DNA of 64,000 nucleotides, taken from positions 1 to 64,000 of the forward strand of contig JAHCAU010000004.1 of assembly GCA_019634715.1 (NCBI GenBank), given 5' to 3'. Shown here one piece after another: positions 17,272 to 26,927 of this stretch. The position numbers were made by a program, and so were the translations under genes. The stretch's first letter is position 1. Each line of letters opens with the position of its first letter. The notes below the pieces were generated by a model. That model made no database searches, was not told the origin of the DNA, and saw only the letters and a program-made list of their open reading frames with translations. Origin of the DNA: Lysobacter sp. Lineage in GTDB: Bacteria > Pseudomonadota > Gammaproteobacteria > Xanthomonadales > Xanthomonadaceae.

Positions 17272-18720
17272 ATGACGACACAACACACCCGCTGGTCGCA
17301 GTTCGGCGTCCTGATCACCGTCTTCTTCTTCTGGGGCTTCGTCGCCGCGAGCAACGAGATCCTCATCCCCGTCTTCAAGCACGCCTTCAACCTCACCCAG
17401 GCACAGAGCCAGCTGGTGTCGGTGGCCTTCTACGTGGCCTACACGGTCGGCTCGCTGATCTACGTCGCGATCTCGAAAGGACTCGGCGTCGACCTGCTCA
17501 ACCGCATCGGCTACAAGAACGGCATCTGCCTGGGCCTGGTGATCTCGGCCATCGGCACGCTGCTGTTCTACCCGGCCGCCAACGCCGGCTCGTTCCACCT
17601 GATGCTCTCCGGCCTGTTCGTGGTCGGCCTGGGCTTCTCGCTGCAGCAGATCGCGGCCAACCCGCTGGCGATCGTGATGGGCGACCCGCGCACGGGCTCG
17701 CAGCGCCTGACCATGGCGGGCGGCATCAACAACTTCGGCACCACCATCGGCCCGCTGCTGGTGAGCATCGCGATCTTCGGCAGCGTCGCCGCCGGCGGCA
17801 CCGAAGCCAGCATCGAAAGCGTGAAGACGCCCTACCTGATCCTCGGCGTGGCCTTCCTGCTGGTCGCGGTGTTCCTGAAGTTCTCCTCGGTGCCGAACCA
17901 CATCGACCTGGAGGGCGTGACCGAGAGCGAGGCACAGGACAGCGACAAGCTGATCCACAAGCCCTCGGCGCTGGCCTACCCGCAGCTGGTCCTGGGCATG
18001 ATCGCGATCTTCGTCTACGTCGGCGTGGAGGTCTCGACGATCAGCAACCTGCCGGCCTATCTCGAAGAAAGCCACGGCGTGCCGACCTCGTCGATCGCGC
18101 CCTACGTGTCGCTGTACTGGGCCAGCCTGATGATCGGCCGCTGGACCGGTGCGGCCGGTGCGTTCGACGTCGGCGCCGGCGCGAAGCGCATGCTCACCCT
18201 GATCCTGCCCTACCTCGCCTTCGGCGTGTTCCTCGCCGTGAACTCGATCGCGCGCCACGACGTGTCGCAGTTCTACGGCTACGCCTTCGTGATCGTGCTG
18301 ATGATCGCCGCCACCTTCGCCAGCCGCGGCAATCCGGCGCGCATGCTGCTGTACTTCGCGGTCTGCGGCATCACCGCGCTGCTGATCGGCATGCACACCA
18401 GCGGCAAGACCGCCGCGGTCGCCTTCATCAGCGTCGGCCTGTTCTGCAGCACGATGTGGCCGTGCATCTTCGCCCTGGCCATCACCGGCCTGGGCCGCAA
18501 CACCAACCAGGGCAGCAGCCTGCTGATCATGATGATCATGGGCGGCGGCATCGTCAGCTGGATCCAGGGCACGATCGCCGACAGCCACGGCATCCAGTTC
18601 AGCTTCATCGTCGGCGTCGTCTGCTTCGCCTACCTCGCGTTCTACGCCTGGCAGTCCTCGCGCCTGCTGCGCGCGCAGGGCATCGACCTGGACAAGCTCG
18701 CGAAGTCGAACGGGCACTGA
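17272..18720 (+). CDS. FucP/GluP-type MFS monosaccharide transporter
   Basis: 482 residues; ATG 17272 (MTTQHTRWSQF) is followed at once by TM1 (FFFWGFVAASNEILIPVFK), the hallmark N-terminus of the FHS (fucose-galactose-glucose:H+ symporter) family. Twelve hydrophobic segments are visible, with VGLGFSLQQIAANPLAIVMG in the middle. The beta-glucan operator upstream implies glucose, the product of the GH64/GH3 enzymes, as substrate; fucose genes are absent. It is convergent with the halogenase gene at 18807 and separated from it by a strong hairpin. Confidence 0.9.
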   Translation: MTTQHTRWSQFGVLITVFFFWGFVAASNEILIPVFKHAFNLTQAQSQLVSVAFYVAYTVGSLIYVAISKGLGVDLLNRIGYKNGICLGLVISAIGTLLFYPAANAGSFHLMLSGLFVVGLGFSLQQIAANPLAIVMGDPRTGSQRLTMAGGINNFGTTIGPLLVSIAIFGSVAAGGTEASIESVKTPYLILGVAFLLVAVFLKFSSVPNHIDLEGVTESEAQDSDKLIHKPSALAYPQLVLGMIAIFVYVGVEVSTISNLPAYLEESHGVPTSSIAPYVSLYWASLMIGRWTGAAGAFDVGAGAKRMLTLILPYLAFGVFLAVNSIARHDVSQFYGYAFVIVLMIAATFASRGNPARMLLYFAVCGITALLIGMHTSGKTAAVAFISVGLFCSTMWPCIFALAITGLGRNTNQGSSLLIMMIMGGGIVSWIQGTIADSHGIQFSFIVGVVCFAYLAFYAWQSSRLLRAQGIDLDKLAKSNGH

Positions 18721-18750
18721 TCGCGGCGACGGCGCTTCGACGCCCCTGCG

Positions 18751-18786
18751 ACACGAAAACGCCCCGGAAACGGGGCGTTTTCGTGT
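18751..18786. terminator. Bidirectional Rho-independent terminator
   Basis: A perfect hairpin with stem ACACGAAAACGCCCCG, loop GAAA-like, and a T-rich flank in both directions. It lies between the convergent ends of the carrier (18720) and the halogenase (18807). Confidence 0.9.
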
Positions 18787-18806
18787 CCGCATCGCCATGC
18801 CACCAC

Positions 18807-20330
18807 TCAGCCCATGCCAGCCACCGCCTCCCCGCAGTAATCGCGCAGGTAGTCCGCATGCATCGGCAACCGCGCCACGTTCTGCTCGATCGGCTTGCGG
18901 ATGCGTTCGAGGAAGTCGTTGAGCTCCGCGTCGCTCATCAGATCCGCGGCTGGGTGGTGCCGTTTCGGCAGGATGCCCTGGCCGAGCATCACCTGGATCC
19001 ACGAGTTCTCGGCGAACAGCTCGTTGCCTTCGCGGAACACGCGCCCGGTCTCGCGGAACAGGTCGATGCGATGGCGCAGCGAGGGCGGGATGGCCATGTC
19101 GGCGCAATCGCGCCAGTAGGGCGTGTCGCGGCGGTCGGTGACATGGTAGTGCAGCACCACGAAGTCGCGGATGCTGGTGATCTCGTCTTCGGCGTGGCGG
19201 TTGAACTGGTCGATGTCGGCCTGCGCGATGACCTGCGGGAACAGCTGCAGCAGGCGGATCACGCCGCGCTGGATCAGGTGGATGTTGGTCGACTCCAGCG
19301 GTTCGAGGAAGCCGCCGGACAGGCCGATGGCGACGCAGTTGCCGCGCCAGGCCTCGCGGCGCTGGCCGGGCTTGAAGCGGATCACCCGCGGTTCGATCAG
19401 GGCGCGGCCTTCGATCGATTCCAGCAGCGTGCGCTTCGCGGTGTCGTCGTCCAGGTAGCGGCTGGAGAACACGATGCCGTTGCCGACGCGATGCTGCAGC
19501 GGAATGCGCCACTGCCAGCCGGCGTCGCCGGCGATCGAGCGCGTGTACGGAATCGCATCGCGCACCGACTCGGTCTGCACGGCGATCGCGCTGTCGTTGA
19601 ACAGCCAGTGCGACCAGTCCTGGTATTCGACGCCCATCGCGTCGCCGATCAGCAGGCCACGCAGGCCGCTGCAGTCGACGAAGAGGTCGCCGGCGATCTC
19701 GCTGCCGTCGGCGAGGCGGACCGCGTCGATCCAGCCGCTGACGGGGTCCTTCACGACCTCGACGATGCGGCCCTCGATGCGTCGCGCGCCGTGGCGTTCG
19801 CTGAAGGCGCGCATGAACTTCGCGTACTGGCTGGCGTCGAGGTGGAAGGCGTAGTTCATGCCGCCGTTGGGCAGGTGCGCGAAGCGGTTGGCCTCGGACG
19901 CCTGCAGTTCCAGGCAGTAGTCGCCGTAGTCGCGCGCCAGGCCACGTGCGTGCGCGGCGAGCCAGAAGTGCTGGAAACCGGCGGCCCAGTGGTCGCGGCC
20001 GGTGGTGCCGAAGGAATGCACGTAGCGATGCCCGCGCTCGCGCCAGTGCTCGAAGGCGATGCCGAGCTTGATCGTGGCCCGGGTCGCGGCCATGAAGGCC
20101 TGTTCGTTGATGTCGAGCAGTCGGTGGAAGGTCACCATGGTCGGAATCGTGGCCTCGCCGACGCCGACGGTGCCGATCTCCTCGGATTCGACGAGCAGGA
20201 TCTCGACGTGCTTGCCGAGCAGCTTCGACAGCGCGGCGGCGGTCATCCAGCCGGCGGTGCCGCCGCCGACGATGACGACACGTTGTACCGGTCGGGCGGT
20301 GCGATCCTGCGTGGCTTGCGTGTCGGACAT
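18807..20330 (-). CDS. Flavin-dependent (tryptophan-type) halogenase, beta-glucan locus
   Basis: 507 residues, paralogous to 12404-13942. FAD motif GGGTAGW at 22-28, predicted catalytic Lys88 (ATIKLGIAF), WQWRIP signature and EPLEST segment are all retained, so activity is plausible. It is the last gene of the run TonB receptor, SapC, cupin-8, halogenase, each separated by short gaps (27 bases before this one). This gene order recurs in carbohydrate-uptake loci of Xanthomonadales, Caulobacterales and Alteromonadales, but the halogenated substrate is not known. No partner flavin reductase is visible in the window. Confidence 0.9.
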   Translation of the reverse strand: MSDTQATQDRTARPVQRVVIVGGGTAGWMTAAALSKLLGKHVEILLVESEEIGTVGVGEATIPTMVTFHRLLDINEQAFMAATRATIKLGIAFEHWRERGHRYVHSFGTTGRDHWAAGFQHFWLAAHARGLARDYGDYCLELQASEANRFAHLPNGGMNYAFHLDASQYAKFMRAFSERHGARRIEGRIVEVVKDPVSGWIDAVRLADGSEIAGDLFVDCSGLRGLLIGDAMGVEYQDWSHWLFNDSAIAVQTESVRDAIPYTRSIAGDAGWQWRIPLQHRVGNGIVFSSRYLDDDTAKRTLLESIEGRALIEPRVIRFKPGQRREAWRGNCVAIGLSGGFLEPLESTNIHLIQRGVIRLLQLFPQVIAQADIDQFNRHAEDEITSIRDFVVLHYHVTDRRDTPYWRDCADMAIPPSLRHRIDLFRETGRVFREGNELFAENSWIQVMLGQGILPKRHHPAADLMSDAELNDFLERIRKPIEQNVARLPMHADYLRDYCGEAVAGMG

Positions 20331-20357
20331 GGCGGGCTCCGGTGTCGTGTGGTTCGA

Positions 20358-21392
20358 TCAGCGGTTCAGTCGCTTGAGCAGGCTCGCGCGCAGCATGCGC
20401 GCGACGTCGGCATCGAGCGGGCCGAGCGCGCGGCGCGCGCCCTCGGGAATGTGCGCGGCGACGACGTCGTCGTGCTCGAAGATGTAGTGGCGGAACACGT
20501 CGCGCCAGATCGCGCGCTCGTGCGCGGGCAGGTCGCGCATGCACAGGATCGCGGTCATCAGCGCGATCATCGGCGTATCCATGTAGCCGGGCGAGCGGCG
20601 CCACCAGTAGTTGACCAGCATGTTGAAGGCATCCAGTCCCTCGACGTGGTGCCACCACATGCTCGGCACGAACAGCGCATCGCCCGGCCCGAGCTCGGCC
20701 ACGCGCGCGTGTCGCTGCGCCTCGGCGTAACGCGGAAAGCTGTCGAGATCCGGTGCGCTCATGTCGACCAGGCTCACCGGCTGTCCGGCCGGGGTGAAAT
20801 CCAGCGGGCCGATGTAGAGGTTCGGCAGCTGGTCCGGCGGAAACAGGGTGAAGCGGCGGCGGCCCGCGACCACGCAGGCGAGGTTGTCGGGCACGTCCTG
20901 GTGCGCGGGGATGCGCGAGCGGTTGCCCAGCCACAGGCTGACCAGTGGGTCGCGGTCGCCCATCGCGAGCGCATCCGCATCGACCAGGCCCGGCAGGCAG
21001 GCCTCGATCGCCGTCGATCCGACATACAGGCCCGGCGGCGTCGGGTCGTCGATGTACGCTTCCAGCGCATCGAGTACGGTCGTCATCCGCTGCCGCTGCG
21101 GCACGAACGTGAAGCCGTCGAGCGTGGCGTTGTACGACATGCGCCCGCCGGCCTCGGCCGGTGCGACCAGCGCGGTCACCGGCAGGCCGGTGTCGAAGCC
21201 ACGCAGGTGTTCGATCGCAGCGCGCGACCCCTGTCGTGCGGCCTGCACCAGCGGCCAGTCCGCCACCAGCCCGCGCAGCAGCAGCGGTTCGCGCGAGGCG
21301 AGCACCGCATCGGGCAGGGCGCGCGGATCGAGCCCGGCGATCTCCTCGATGCCCGGCACGCTGTCGATGGCGACGGACTCAGGCGTGCGCAT
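20358..21392 (-). CDS. Cupin-8 / JmjC-like protein (predicted Fe(II)/2OG oxygenase)
   Basis: 344 residues of the cupin-like (Cupin_8, PF13621) family. A jelly-roll core with His164-x-Asp166 (PAHQDVPDN) and distal His248/249 (WWHHVEG) matches the metal triad of factor-inhibiting-HIF/JmjC hydroxylases; GRRRFTLFPP between them is a family hallmark. Its start (21392) lies 14 bases inside the 3' end of the SapC gene, so translation is coupled. Hydroxylases of this family act on protein side chains or small molecules; the target here is unknown. The next gene is the halogenase. Confidence 0.88.
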   Translation of the reverse strand: MRTPESVAIDSVPGIEEIAGLDPRALPDAVLASREPLLLRGLVADWPLVQAARQGSRAAIEHLRGFDTGLPVTALVAPAEAGGRMSYNATLDGFTFVPQRQRMTTVLDALEAYIDDPTPPGLYVGSTAIEACLPGLVDADALAMGDRDPLVSLWLGNRSRIPAHQDVPDNLACVVAGRRRFTLFPPDQLPNLYIGPLDFTPAGQPVSLVDMSAPDLDSFPRYAEAQRHARVAELGPGDALFVPSMWWHHVEGLDAFNMLVNYWWRRSPGYMDTPMIALMTAILCMRDLPAHERAIWRDVFRHYIFEHDDVVAAHIPEGARRALGPLDADVARMLRASLLKRLNR

Positions 21393-22086
21393 GCATCCTG
21401 CGCGCCCGTTCGATCAGGTCGCGGAAGCGCGACTGCGAGGCCAGCACCATGTAGATCGCCTCGAGATGGCCGGCACCGTGCAGGCCGGCCAGCGCCTCGC
21501 CGTCGAGCCGCGCGAGACGCTCCTCGTGGATCGTGCTGAAACCGGCGAACCGGTGCTGCGCGCCGTCGCCGGAGTCGATGTCGAGCACGAAGGATTCCAG
21601 CAGGTCGTGCCGGCGCAGGGCATCGACGAAGACCGGCGTCGCCCCGAGGCCCGCATGCAGCGCCTGCAGCGTCGAGGCCATGCGATCGAGGTATTCGGTG
21701 GTGCCGCCGTGGGTGCGGAACAGCGCCTCGCCGCGTTCGCGGCCGACGCGCGGGCTGTCGAGGTCGATGTGCACCATCGCCTCGCCGTCGACGGACACGC
21801 CGATCAGGAAGGGCTGGCGTTCGATCGCGAGCGGCACGTAGTGCGCGTCCCAGCCCGTGTCGTCGAGAAAGAGGTTCTGCCCGGGCCGGAAGCCGAACAG
21901 CGCGACCGGCTGCACACCGCCGTCGGCCGTCTTCTGGAACACGATCGGGTAGTAGGCCTGGACGTTGCGGAACTCGGCCGGGAAGGTCGCGGCCGACATG
22001 ACGGCGTCGCCCCAGGCGGCACCGCGGCCGGTCACGACACGCAGGTCGCGATGATCGATGTTGTTGAGCTGCACGTGTGTCGGCAT
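21379..22086 (-). CDS. SapC-family protein
   Basis: 235 residues from ATG 22084-22086 (MPTHVQLNNIDHRDLRV). The start is chosen where family similarity begins; the ribosome site is weak. It resembles SapC (S-layer-associated) family proteins found beside TonB receptors, cupin-8 proteins and halogenases in carbohydrate loci: the region YYPIVFQKTADG, the segment FGFRPGQNLFLDD and the C-terminal IYMVLASQSRFRDLI are typical. No signal peptide, so cytoplasmic. The biochemical role is undefined. It lies 146 bases after the TonB receptor and overlaps the cupin gene by 14 bases. Confidence 0.85.
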   Translation of the reverse strand: MPTHVQLNNIDHRDLRVVTGRGAAWGDAVMSAATFPAEFRNVQAYYPIVFQKTADGGVQPVALFGFRPGQNLFLDDTGWDAHYVPLAIERQPFLIGVSVDGEAMVHIDLDSPRVGRERGEALFRTHGGTTEYLDRMASTLQALHAGLGATPVFVDALRRHDLLESFVLDIDSGDGAQHRFAGFSTIHEERLARLDGEALAGLHGAGHLEAIYMVLASQSRFRDLIERARRMHAHA

Positions 22087-22232
22087 GGCGTCGCATTCGG
22101 CTGGCGATGGAGCCCGGAGGCGATGCCCCGGTGCCGCCCGATCATCCCATGACGACGGGGCGGCTGTCCGCAGGCATGGCGTCCTCATGTGCGTCGGCCC
22201 GGCGCAGTGCGCGCCGGGCCGGCCGAGGGTGC

Positions 22233-25200
22233 TCAGCGGAAGTTGTAGCGCAGGCCCAGCATGAAGCGCGGGCCGGTCTGGGTCAGATACTCCAACTGGT
22301 TCACGTGGCGCGAATGCGAACGCTGGCTCTTGCCGAGCGCGTTGATCGTTTCGAACGACAGCGACCACTGGTCGTTCCAGCGATAGCCGACGTTGAAGTC
22401 GAACTGCCCGTACGATTCCACGTAGACCGGATTCGGCCCCGTGCCATCGAAGACTCCTGCGAGGAACTTGTCTCGCCAGTTGTACGCACCGCGCAGCTGC
22501 CATGGTCCCTTTTCGAAGAAGCCCACAACGTTCGCAGAGTCGCTCAGACCGATCAACGCAAACTGCTCGCCGATGCGGTAATTGTCGTAGGTCAGGCTGG
22601 AGTCGACGATCGTGTAGTTCGCCGAAACGCCGAAGCCGGAGCCGCCGAACATGTGCTGGATGTTGAACTCCCAGCCGTACAACGATGCCGAACGCTGGTT
22701 TGCCGGCGTCGTCACCCTGAAGCTCGCGACCGGATCGCCTAGCTGGCCGGTGATCGTACCGACCGCGTTGCCGTTGCTGTCGATGTCGGTGCGAACCACG
22801 CCGGGCTGGCCATTGAAGTTGTTGAGGATGTAATTGCGGATACAGACCACGTCGACAGTAGTGCAGCCGCCGGTGCTGATCGCCTGATTCCAATACGCGC
22901 CTCCCACCGGCGTGTTTAGTCCGGCGGAGGTATCGGTCAATTGGGTGGTCCCGATATAGTTGTCGATATTCTTGCGAAAGAACCCGGCCGACAGATAGCT
23001 CGACTCGCCGTAGTACCACTCCAGAGACAGGTCGAAGTTGTGCGACAGCAGTGGCTCAAGGTCCGGGTTGCCGAACTCGCCGACACCGCCATCGACTCGC
23101 ACCAATCGGTTGTAACTCTTGCCGCCCTGGATCTTGTTCCACTCGGGTCGACCGATCGTTTCACCGTAACTGCCGCGCAGGATCAGGTTGTCGCTGAGGT
23201 CCAGGCGCAGGTCGAGGTTCGGCAGCAGGTAATCGTATTGGCCCTTGAGCGTCGAATAGCCGCTGCCCTGTTCGACCAGGTTGAGCTCGTTCGCGGAACG
23301 CCACTCGATGCCGGAGCGGTAGGTCGGCACAAGCGCTGTCGAGGTCACCTCTGTGCGCTCGTAACGAACGCCGGCTGCCAGGTGCAGCGGCATTCGCCAG
23401 TCGAAGGTCGTGCTGTACTGCAGGTAGGCACTCCGCGATTTCTCGGTTGTCCTGCGATCGGTGGTAAACACGTCCGAACGCTCGTACAAGTCCGGGCGGC
23501 CCGTTGCGGCGATCGCGGCCTGACGCATCGCTTCGAAATCGAAGGTGAAGAAGGCACTGCTCCAACGTGGATCTCGGCTGTTGCCGAAGCTCCGGAAGTA
23601 GTTGCGCATGTCGTCGCGCCGCCACAGGTTATCTGGATAGGCCAGAGCGCCGGTCGGCGCATTCCCTCCCCAGGAGTCGTTCTGGACAACCGAAAATGCG
23701 CTGCGGTTGCGCACTTCGGTCGAGGCCACGCCGAAATCGAGCTGTGAAGCTTCGCCGAATACCCAGTCGCCACGCAGCTGCGCCTGGTCAACCTCGGCAC
23801 GCATGTAGCTGTTGCGGAAGGACGAGCCGGTCACCTGCATCTGCGCCGCGTCGATGTCGCTCAGGCCCGGTGGCAGTGCGACGGTGAGGATCGGGAACGG
23901 CCGGGAGAAATCGACCGTGGTCGTGCCGCGGAAGAAGCCGGCGGCGCCCAGCACGCTGTTCGAGCCGTACGGACTGTCGGCACCGGATTCGGCGGTCGAG
24001 CGGTGCATGTCGAGTTCGAGATTCAAGCTGTCGCTGACTTGCCAGTCGAGGTTCAAGCCGATCGACCTGTTCTCGTTCTTCGTCGCGTATTTCGCGCCGC
24101 CCATCGACAAGTCGCTGGTCGCCGGCACGATGATTTCCGAGTACACGTTCGGCGCGGCGATCGGGCCGTTGGTCCATGAACTGGCCGACGGGCCGAAGTT
24201 GAACCACACCGACAGTTCGTTGCGCTGCTGCTGGATGCGGTTCTCGGAATAGGTGTAGTCGAGCGTCGCGGTGACGCGCTCGGTCGGCGCGTACTGCAGG
24301 GTCAGCTGGCCGTTGGTGCGCTGGCGCTGCACGCCGTTGACGCTGTAGCCGTGGTTCTGCGGCACCGAATAGATGTCGTCCGGACCCGGGCGGTTGACGA
24401 TGTTCTCGGAACCGGGCGTGCCCGGCTGCGGGATCGTACCCCAGTTGTTCTCGTCCCCGCGGAAGGTACGCCAGCCGTTGCCGACCGAGACCTGACTATA
24501 GCCCAGGTCGCGCTCCTGATAGCTGGCAGTGAGTGCGACACCGAACTTGCCGTCGGCGAAGGTGTTGCTGAAGATGCCCGAGATTTCCGGGGTGACATCG
24601 TCGCCCTGGATATGGCTTGGCAGGTGGCCATTGGAGGTGTCGTTGACCGCCTTGATGCCCACGTTCGCGTGCAGGCCGGGGTTGTTGAGCGGGCGTGCCG
24701 TCTTGACGTTGATCGTCGCACCGATACCGCCGGTTGGCGTGCTTGCCCGGCTGGACTTGTAGACCTCGATTCCCAAAATGGCTTCCGACGCGAGGTTGGC
24801 GAAGTCGAACGCTCGCGAACTGGAAGCATCGGTATCGAGCAGGCTGCTCGCCGGCATCTGTCGGCCGTTGAGCAGCACCAGGTTGAAGTCAGGACCGACA
24901 CCTCGGACCGTCACGCGCGAGCCTTCGCCGAGCGCCGAGCGGTCGATCGACACGCCGGAGATGCGCTGCAGCGATTCGGCGAGGTTGGTATCGGGAAACT
25001 TACCGATTTCCTCGGACGAGATGCCGTCGACCACGCCCTGGCCGTTGCGCTTGACGTTCATCGCCGAGGTGAGGCTGCCGCGGATGCCGCGGACCTCGAT
25101 CACGTCCAGATCGTTCGCATCGCCGTCGCGCGCGGACTGCGCGGGCGCGTCCTGGTTCGCGGAGGCATCCTGCGTCGCGTCCTGCGCGGCGACGGTCTGC

Positions 25201-25265
25201 GACAGCACCAGGAGCAACGCGGTCGCCAGCAGCGTCCGCCTCGGTGTGGCCTGCAACTGTTTCAT
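22233..25265 (-). CDS. TonB-dependent receptor of the beta-glucan locus
   Basis: 1010 residues from ATG 25263-25265, with GGGAGGGACGAG upstream and a signal peptide (hydrophobic 11-27, cleavage near VAA-QD). TonB box at about 53-60 (LDVIEVRG), plug from about 70 (ISSEEIGKFPDTNLAESLQRISGVSIDR), then a long barrel ending GLRYNFR. It is a large Caulobacter/Xanthomonas-type receptor without a SusD partner. It heads the run receptor-SapC-cupin-halogenase. The operator at 25413, shared with GH3, GH64 and the monosaccharide carrier, implies beta-1,3-gluco-oligosaccharides as cargo; that is inference from context. Confidence 0.93.
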   Translation of the reverse strand: MKQLQATPRRTLLATALLLVLSQTVAAQDATQDASANQDAPAQSARDGDANDLDVIEVRGIRGSLTSAMNVKRNGQGVVDGISSEEIGKFPDTNLAESLQRISGVSIDRSALGEGSRVTVRGVGPDFNLVLLNGRQMPASSLLDTDASSSRAFDFANLASEAILGIEVYKSSRASTPTGGIGATINVKTARPLNNPGLHANVGIKAVNDTSNGHLPSHIQGDDVTPEISGIFSNTFADGKFGVALTASYQERDLGYSQVSVGNGWRTFRGDENNWGTIPQPGTPGSENIVNRPGPDDIYSVPQNHGYSVNGVQRQRTNGQLTLQYAPTERVTATLDYTYSENRIQQQRNELSVWFNFGPSASSWTNGPIAAPNVYSEIIVPATSDLSMGGAKYATKNENRSIGLNLDWQVSDSLNLELDMHRSTAESGADSPYGSNSVLGAAGFFRGTTTVDFSRPFPILTVALPPGLSDIDAAQMQVTGSSFRNSYMRAEVDQAQLRGDWVFGEASQLDFGVASTEVRNRSAFSVVQNDSWGGNAPTGALAYPDNLWRRDDMRNYFRSFGNSRDPRWSSAFFTFDFEAMRQAAIAATGRPDLYERSDVFTTDRRTTEKSRSAYLQYSTTFDWRMPLHLAAGVRYERTEVTSTALVPTYRSGIEWRSANELNLVEQGSGYSTLKGQYDYLLPNLDLRLDLSDNLILRGSYGETIGRPEWNKIQGGKSYNRLVRVDGGVGEFGNPDLEPLLSHNFDLSLEWYYGESSYLSAGFFRKNIDNYIGTTQLTDTSAGLNTPVGGAYWNQAISTGGCTTVDVVCIRNYILNNFNGQPGVVRTDIDSNGNAVGTITGQLGDPVASFRVTTPANQRSASLYGWEFNIQHMFGGSGFGVSANYTIVDSSLTYDNYRIGEQFALIGLSDSANVVGFFEKGPWQLRGAYNWRDKFLAGVFDGTGPNPVYVESYGQFDFNVGYRWNDQWSLSFETINALGKSQRSHSRHVNQLEYLTQTGPRFMLGLRYNFR

Positions 25266-25638
25266 CACTCGTCCCTCCCCGGGATCTGCCTGTCGTTGTT
25301 CTGGTCTTCCGTGCGACGACATCCTCGAACGCGCCCCTGTGCCGCCTTCCAGCGCCGTCGCATCGGCGCGACGGGCGCTGTGCCCATCATCGCCAGCGCA
25401 TTGGATGCGAGATTGACAGCGTTGTCAAATTGGCTTTGACAAAAGCGTGATGTCTCGATGAAAAGTCATTCAAATCATGAGTTTGCAGTTGTTGCGACGC
25501 ACAAAAAAACGGTGCACAACTTCCATGAGCAGGTGCCGGACGGGATGACGGAGCTGCGTCGTCGCGCAGGCGGGCGCCACGCGCAGGCAACGGCGCGCAT
25601 GGCACAACGCACACGGGCGATGATGGTCGGCGAACGCC
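25266..25638. other. Promoter region of the second TonB receptor (373 bases)
   Basis: No gene. It contains the beta-glucan operator at 25413-25428 and, left of 25520 on the plus strand, an unusually A/T-rich patch (about 25430-25510) likely to include the promoter. The 3' end of lacI reaches it from the right. Confidence 0.7.
25413..25428. promoter_or_regulatory. LacI-type operator, beta-glucan family, site 2
   Basis: TTGACAGCGTTGTCAA, a 16-base palindrome with one central mismatch, about 148 bases upstream of the TonB receptor start. Confidence 0.8.
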
Positions 25639-26649
25639 TCAGCGCGGCGGCGCGGGACCGGTCGAACGCCGCAGCTGCAGCGCGTACGGCACGCTGATGG
25701 TGGCGCCGCTGCCCGGGCTGCGGATCTCGGTGAGCAGTTCGAGCGCCGCCAGCCGCCCCATCTCGCGGGTGGGCTGGCGCACCGTGGTCAGCGAGGGATG
25801 GATCTGCCGCGCGATCGGCGTGTCGTCGAAGCCGCAGACCGAGATGTCGCCCGGGACCGACAGGCCGCGCTCGCTGATCGCGCAGATCGCGCCGGCGGCC
25901 ATGTCGTCGTTGGCCGCGAAGATCGCCGTCGGCGGTGCGTCCATCGCCAGCAGATGCAGTGCGGCGGCATAGCCGGAGTCGTAGGAGAACTCGCCCTCGA
26001 CGACCAGGGCCGGATCGCAGGGAAGTCCTGCACGCGCCAGGGCATCGCGATACCCGTCGAGGCGCCAGCCGCTGGCGCCGTGCGCGGGATGGCCCTTGAT
26101 GTGCGCGATGCGCCGGTGACCCAGCGACACCAGGTGCGCCATCACCGCGCAGACCGCGCCGTGTTCGTCGACGACGACGCCGATCGTGCGGTTCTCTTCC
26201 TTCGCCGATACGCTGGCATAGGGGATCTGCAGGTCGCGCAGGCGCGCGACCACCGCGGGGTCGTCGGTGATCGGCGGCGTCAGCACCAGGCCGTCGACCT
26301 GCAGCTGGACGCTCAGCGACTCGATCTCGGCCGCGGCGTCGCGTCCTGCATGGTCCATCGGCACGAGCATGAGGTGGTAGTGCTGCGACTTGCAGGCGTC
26401 GAGCACGCCCATCTGCACTTCCATCAGGTAGTTGTTCGACGGATTGTCGAAGAGCATCGCCACGAGGTACGAGCGGCGGCCGGCGAGCACGCGCGCCGAG
26501 GGCAGCGGCCGGTAGTTCAGGGTGTCCACCGCCGTCTGCACGCGCTGGCGGGTGCGCTCGGACACGTTCGGCTCATGGTTGAGCACGCGCGACACGGTCT
26601 TCATCGACACGCCCGCGACCTTCGCGACATCCTCGATCCGAACTCGCAT
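25639..26649 (-). CDS. LacI-family transcriptional regulator of the beta-glucan locus
   Basis: 336 residues from ATG 26647-26649. LacI helix-turn-helix at about 5-24 (IEDVAKVAGVSMKTVSRVLN), hinge to about 58, then a sugar-binding domain ending CGFDDTPIARQIHPSLTTVRQP. It is divergent from the GH3 gene, and the shared region carries TGACAGCGCTGTCA at 26828. The recognition helix differs from that of the LacI at 6113 (MKTVSR against QATVSR), consistent with a different operator. It most likely controls the four beta-glucan sites and its own gene. Confidence 0.92.
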   Translation of the reverse strand: MRVRIEDVAKVAGVSMKTVSRVLNHEPNVSERTRQRVQTAVDTLNYRPLPSARVLAGRRSYLVAMLFDNPSNNYLMEVQMGVLDACKSQHYHLMLVPMDHAGRDAAAEIESLSVQLQVDGLVLTPPITDDPAVVARLRDLQIPYASVSAKEENRTIGVVVDEHGAVCAVMAHLVSLGHRRIAHIKGHPAHGASGWRLDGYRDALARAGLPCDPALVVEGEFSYDSGYAAALHLLAMDAPPTAIFAANDDMAAGAICAISERGLSVPGDISVCGFDDTPIARQIHPSLTTVRQPTREMGRLAALELLTEIRSPGSGATISVPYALQLRRSTGPAPPR

Positions 26650-26827
26650 GGATTGGGTCCACTCTCTGCGTTGCGATTGCGGGATGCGATCGCGGGGCAA
26701 TACTGCCAGAGCCGCCGGGCGCTTCCCATCGGCGCGGCGGATGATGCCGCTGCGGCCACGCAGGAACGCCTCCATGCTGCCCTGCAGCAAGAACTGCCGC
26801 GCGACGCGGTGTATTCTGCGCTCCGGC

Positions 26828-26841
26828 TGACAGCGCTGTCA
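26828..26841. promoter_or_regulatory. LacI-type operator, beta-glucan family, site 3
   Basis: TGACAGCGCTGTCA, a perfect palindrome in the 278-base divergent region between lacI (start 26649) and the GH3 gene (start 26928), placed to control both. Confidence 0.82.
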
Positions 26842-26927
26842 CCTATTCGCGCGGCGCGATGTCGGCATCGTCTCCCGGCCCGGCCGCCATGACGGCGGGT
26901 CCTGCCCACGCGAGGATTGCATTGCCC

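Noticed and set aside
12404..20330. Halogenases considered part of a natural-product cluster
   Set aside because: No synthase, tailoring or export genes nearby; operators and neighbours are those of sugar utilisation.
17203..20934. 1243-codon minus-strand ORF
   Set aside because: Runs in a different frame through the halogenase and antisense to the carrier; no domain signature.
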